Shown: piece after piece, positions 4,876-7,276 of the stretch
How positions within the stretch are numbered: position 1 is the first letter of the stretch
Layout: each line of letters opens with the position of its first letter
Assembly (NCBI GenBank): GCA_046728975.1
Contig: JBKPFU010000085.1
Coordinates: forward strand, 1-7,276
Reading direction: 5' to 3'
Length of the DNA: 7,276 bases
From: JBKPFU01 sp046728975
GTDB taxonomy: Bacteria; Actinomycetota; Thermoleophilia; Gaiellales; Gaiellaceae
Position numbers and translations under genes: made by a program
The notes under the pieces: generated by a model
What the model was told of the DNA's origin: nothing
Database searches by the model: none
The model's input: only the letters and a program-made list of their open reading frames with translations

Positions 4876-6207
4876 GTGAGCGAGCAGGCCGGCGGAACCC
4901 TCACCTTTCTGTTCACCGACATCGAGGGCTCGACTCGACTCGTGCGCCAGTTGCGGGAGCGCTACGCCGACGTGCTCGGCGACCACGAACGGATCCTCAG
5001 AGCAGCGTTCGAGGAGGCCGGAGGTCACGAGATCGACACGCAGGGCGACTCCTTCTTCGTCGCGTTTCGCCGTCCCAAGGACGCGGTTCTGGCCGCGGCC
5101 ACGGCGCAGCGGGCGCTGGCCGCCCACCCCTGGCCCGAGGACTCCGACGTCCGCGTGAGGATGGGGATCCACACCGGCGACGCGTCCGTCGCGGTCGATC
5201 GCTATCTCGGCCTCGCCGTGCATCGAGCGGCGCGCATCTGCGCCGCGGGCCACGGCGGCCAGGTGTTGCTGTCTCAGACGACGCAGGCGCTGCTCGAGGC
5301 CGAGGAGGAGGAGCTTCCCGGGCTTTTCCTGCGCGACCTCGGCCCGCAGCGCCTAAAGGACTTCGACCGGCCGGTGGGCATCTATCAGCTGAACGGCTCG
5401 GGGCTCCGACAGGAGTTTCCGCCGATCAGGACCCTCGACAGCGAAACGCCGTTCGAGGGCCGGGAAGGTCAGCTGGCCGACGCCGCGCGCCGCGTATCTT
5501 CACGCGCGGAAGGCGGCGCGGCGGTCTCCGCCGGCGACCGTTTCCGCATTGTGATCGCCGACGACCAGGCGCTCGTCCGGGCGGGGTTCCGCATGATCCT
5601 CGAGGCGGAGGAGGACATCGAGGTCGTCGGCGAGGCGGGCGACGGCGGGGAGGCGGTCGAGGAGGTGCGCCGCCTGGTGCCGGATGTCGTGCTGATGGAC
5701 GTGCGCATGCCGGAGCTCGACGGGATCGAGGCGACGAGGCGGTTGCTCGCCGATCCCGAGGCGGAGACGAAGGTCGTGATGCTCACGACCTTCGACATGG
5801 ACGAGTACGTCTACGAGGCGCTGCGGGCCGGCGCCAGCGGTTTCCTGCTGAAGGACACTCCGCCGGAGCAGCTCGTTTCCGGCATTCGGGCCGTCGCGTC
5901 GGGGGAGGCGCTGCTGGCGCCGTCGGTGACGCGCCGCGTGATCGAAGAGTTCATCAGCCACCCGCCGGGCTCGGCGCGGACGCCGCCGGCCGAGCTCCAG
6001 GAGCTGACCGAGCGCGAGGTGGAGGTCCTACGGCTGATCGCGCGCGGGCTCTCGAACGCCGAGATCGCGAAGGAGCTCTTCGTCAGCGACACGACCGTGA
6101 AGACGCACGTGGCGCACGTCCTCCAGAAGCTCAACCTCCGCGACCGCGTGCAGGCGGTCGTCTTCGCCTACGAATCCGGGCTCATCCAGCCCGGCGCGGC
6201 GGCCTAG
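4876..6207 (+). CDS. Class III nucleotide cyclase domain-receiver-LuxR HTH fusion response regulator
   Basis: A 443-residue protein with three parts in one frame. Residues 8-172 are a class III cyclase homology domain: FLFTDIEGSTRL carries metal Asp15, DTQGDSFFVAF carries metal Asp58, followed by VRMGIHTGD and YLGLAVHRAARI. The canonical transition-state Asn is His116, while Arg120 is kept. The purine-selecting Lys position is Asp54 and its partner Asp is Arg109, so activity and substrate are uncertain. My recollection is that the AVHRAAR form is common in this actinobacterial subfamily. Residues 173-220 are a linker with FPPIRTLDSETPFEGREGQL. Residues 221-345 are a complete receiver: D229 and D230, phosphoacceptor D275, T304/T305 and K326. 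Residues 376-436 are a LuxR/NarL helix-turn-helix (LTEREVEVLRLIARGLSNAEIA). The GTG start gives MSEQAGGTLTFLFTD, and ATG 4874 is followed at once by a stop. It is the probable partner of the upstream kinase. Confidence 0.93.
   Translation: MSEQAGGTLTFLFTDIEGSTRLVRQLRERYADVLGDHERILRAAFEEAGGHEIDTQGDSFFVAFRRPKDAVLAAATAQRALAAHPWPEDSDVRVRMGIHTGDASVAVDRYLGLAVHRAARICAAGHGGQVLLSQTTQALLEAEEEELPGLFLRDLGPQRLKDFDRPVGIYQLNGSGLRQEFPPIRTLDSETPFEGREGQLADAARRVSSRAEGGAAVSAGDRFRIVIADDQALVRAGFRMILEAEEDIEVVGEAGDGGEAVEEVRRLVPDVVLMDVRMPELDGIEATRRLLADPEAETKVVMLTTFDMDEYVYEALRAGASGFLLKDTPPEQLVSGIRAVASGEALLAPSVTRRVIEEFISHPPGSARTPPAELQELTEREVEVLRLIARGLSNAEIAKELFVSDTTVKTHVAHVLQKLNLRDRVQAVVFAYESGLIQPGAAA
6204..6207. other. 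CTAG shared by two convergent stop codons
   Basis: Bases 6204-6207 read CTAG. The plus-strand TAG (6205-6207) ends the cyclase-regulator fusion, and the minus-strand TAG (6206-6204) ends the DNA glycosylase. The two genes overlap tail to tail by four bases, leaving no room for a terminator between them, so each transcript must run into the other gene. Confidence 0.9.
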
Positions 6208-7031
6208 CGCAAGAGCCGCGAAAGCCGGCGGTCCTTCAGCACGCGGCCTCCGGTTTGGCACTCAGGGCAGTAGAAGATCGTGTGCTCGTCGAAGTCGACG
6301 CGCGCGATCGGAGTGCCGCAGACGTGGCACGGCTCGCGGAGCCGGTCGTGGACGCGGTAGGTGCGTTTGTCGTTTGCGCCGTGCTCGCGCAGCTCGAGGC
6401 CGCGACGCAGCTCCGAGTCGATCGCCGCAGCCAGGCGCTCGACCTCCTCCGGGGTCAGGTCTTGGGACAGCGCGTACGGAGACAGCCGCGCGTGGTGGAG
6501 GATCTCGTTCGCCCAGGCGCGCCCGATTCCGCCGATGACTCGCTGGTCGCGCAGGAGCGAGTGGAGGCGGCGGGACTCCGAAGCGAGGATGTCGCCCAGT
6601 CGATCCGCATCGACCTCGAGGGCGTCTGGGCCGAGATGCGCCAGCTCCTCCTCGGCGGCTTCGGGCGTGAGCAGCCAGACGCCGGCGCGCTTCTTCGGCC
6701 CGCCCTCGGTCAGCACCAGCTGTCCGCCGCCCTGGAAGCGCAATCGGAGTGCCGGCATCTTCGGCTCCTTCTCCCCGGCACCCAGATAGCGGAGCCGGCC
6801 GGCGCTCATCAGGTGGACCAGCACGACGAGCTCGCCGTCGTCGGTCGGAAAAAGCAGCCGCTTCGCGCGGCGCTCGGCGCCTTCGAAGCGCCGGCCTTCC
6901 AGCTCGCGCAGCGAGGGCTCGAACGTCTTCAGCGTCGCCACGTGCGCCGGCCCCGCCTGCTCGATCGGGAACGCGCGCACGGGGTCATCGAGCGCGCGGC
7001 GGAGTGCTTCGACTTCAGGTAATTCAGGCAT
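6204..7031 (-). CDS. Fpg/Nei-family DNA glycosylase/AP lyase, variant
   Basis: A 275-residue base-excision-repair enzyme of the formamidopyrimidine-DNA glycosylase/endonuclease VIII family, which removes oxidised bases and nicks the resulting abasic site. The N-terminus MPELPEVE supplies catalytic Pro2 and Glu3. Lys57 lies in RRAKRLLF, matching Lys57 of E. coli Fpg by alignment from memory, and Arg116 in PKKRAGVW corresponds to the Arg109 region. A C-terminal zinc finger has Cys235, 238, 255 and 258 (CX2C-X16-CX2C). Two usual DNA contacts are changed: the GxGN Asn is Arg171 (GIGRAWANE), and the zinc-finger Arg five residues before the third Cys is His250 (EHTIFYC). Substrate preference may therefore differ, and I give no symbol. 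ATG 7031 is chosen over GTG 7037 because Pro must follow the initiator Met and AGGGA lies seven bases upstream. Confidence 0.93.
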   Translation of the reverse strand: MPELPEVEALRRALDDPVRAFPIEQAGPAHVATLKTFEPSLRELEGRRFEGAERRAKRLLFPTDDGELVVLVHLMSAGRLRYLGAGEKEPKMPALRLRFQGGGQLVLTEGGPKKRAGVWLLTPEAAEEELAHLGPDALEVDADRLGDILASESRRLHSLLRDQRVIGGIGRAWANEILHHARLSPYALSQDLTPEEVERLAAAIDSELRRGLELREHGANDKRTYRVHDRLREPCHVCGTPIARVDFDEHTIFYCPECQTGGRVLKDRRLSRLLR

Positions 7032-7038
7032 CGTCACG

Positions 7039-7043
7039 TCCCT
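7039..7043 (-). promoter_or_regulatory. Ribosome binding site of the DNA glycosylase gene
   Basis: The minus strand reads AGGGA, seven bases before the ATG at 7031 but only one base before the in-frame GTG at 7037. The spacing decides for the ATG, which also gives the required Met-Pro-Glu N-terminus. No clear -10 box was found in 7044-7174. Confidence 0.5.
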
Positions 7044-7174
7044 GGGCGGCGACCGCTCCCGCCACTGGCTCCGCCCTGGTTACGCCGCGGCTGCCTGACG
7101 CCGCTGGCGGTTGAGCGCGGGAAGCGCGTGATCCCAGGACGCGTAGCGTTCTGCGCCGGCGCCGCTTGGCCGTA

Positions 7175-7276
7175 CTACTTTGTACTGTCCTGCGCGTCGC
7201 CGGCTTGCCTCCTTTGCCAGCGACGCCCCAGGAACGTGACGAACAGCGATCCGTCATGACCGAGCCACTCAGCGTA
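7175..7276 (-). CDS. 3' end of an unidentified gene (partial, runs off window)
   Basis: On the minus strand, the frame entering at 7276 is open for 33 codons to TAG at 7177-7175. It begins YAEWLGHDGSLFVTFLGRRW and ends with a polar tail, QAGDAQDSTK. About three quarters of the codons end in G or C, and the composition looks like a protein C-terminus. The other two minus-strand frames are either interrupted by stops or read as Arg/Ser-rich shadow sequence. It would be co-directional with the glycosylase gene, 143 bases upstream of it. The family is not recognised. The evidence is an open frame and codon bias over a short length, so chance is possible. Confidence 0.35.
   Translation of the reverse strand, partial: YAEWLGHDGSLFVTFLGRRWQRRQAGDAQDSTK

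Noticed and set aside
5500..5560. Cyclase-regulator fusion as a frameshift or annotation artefact
   Set aside because: The frame is continuous through the junction with normal codon bias, and no alternative start would give an intact receiver domain. The fusion is therefore taken as real, subject to read checks.
6255..7022. 255-codon plus-strand open frame
   Set aside because: It is antisense to the Fpg/Nei glycosylase, which has catalytic Pro, Lys and zinc Cys residues.
7044..7174. tRNA, small RNA or CRISPR in the gap upstream of the glycosylase gene
   Set aside because: No tRNA T-loop or acceptor pairing and no regularly spaced repeats were found; only short GC-rich stems are present.
7175..7276. 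C-terminus of a tyrosine recombinase (AEWLGH resembles an integrase motif)
   Set aside because: The residues after the His do not follow the integrase pattern: there is no catalytic Tyr at the usual distance. No tRNA or attachment site is visible nearby.

Overview
The window is very GC-rich DNA with strong G/C preference at third codon positions, frequent GTG starts, tightly packed genes and few convincing Shine-Dalgarno sites. These traits, together with the gene types (NarL-family kinase, an 'FTDIEGS' class III cyclase domain, a FolE2/MptA-type GTP cyclohydrolase), suggest a high-GC actinobacterium, perhaps a Thermoleophilia/Gaiellales-like lineage. That placement is an inference. Bases 2-60 are an uninterrupted run of C and are probably a contig-end or sequencing artefact.

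Layout. (1) 62-100: the last codons of an unidentified gene, whose stop abuts plsY (101-712, +), the acyl-phosphate glycerol-3-phosphate acyltransferase of phospholipid synthesis. (2) 713-867: a convergent intergenic gap bounded by a perfect 13-base inverted repeat that lies across both gene ends. (3) 868-1842 (-): a FolE2/MptA-family GTP cyclohydrolase (pterin synthesis). Its proposed ATG shares a CATG tetramer with the proposed ATG of the divergent gene at 1841-2431 (+), a soluble sensorless histidine-kinase-like protein with an intact phosphoacceptor His but a decayed ATP-binding domain. (4) 2433-3509 (+): an FMN-dependent alpha-hydroxy acid dehydrogenase/oxidase, one base after the kinase-like gene and probably in the same operon. 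(5) 3510-3708: a gap holding a possible 37-codon ORF on the minus strand (3463-3576) and the promoter of the next operon. (6) 3709-4866 and 4876-6207 (+): a membrane NarL-type histidine kinase followed by its likely partner, a three-part protein: class III nucleotide cyclase domain, receiver domain and LuxR-type DNA-binding domain in one reading frame. (7) 6204-7031 (-): an Fpg/Nei-family DNA glycosylase whose stop codon shares CTAG with the stop of the fusion gene. (8) 7175-7276 (-): a probable 3' end of another gene running off the window.

The most interesting element is the two-component operon at 3709-6207. The kinase looks able to phosphorylate the receiver of a protein that also carries a cyclase-like domain and a DNA-binding domain. 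Membrane signalling, transcription control and possibly cyclic-nucleotide chemistry may therefore be joined in one polypeptide. The linker after the cyclase still resembles the start of an ATPase module normally attached to this cyclase type, which suggests the fusion arose by domain replacement. Second in interest is the kinase-like protein at 1841-2431, which looks like a histidine phosphotransferase made from a degenerate kinase.
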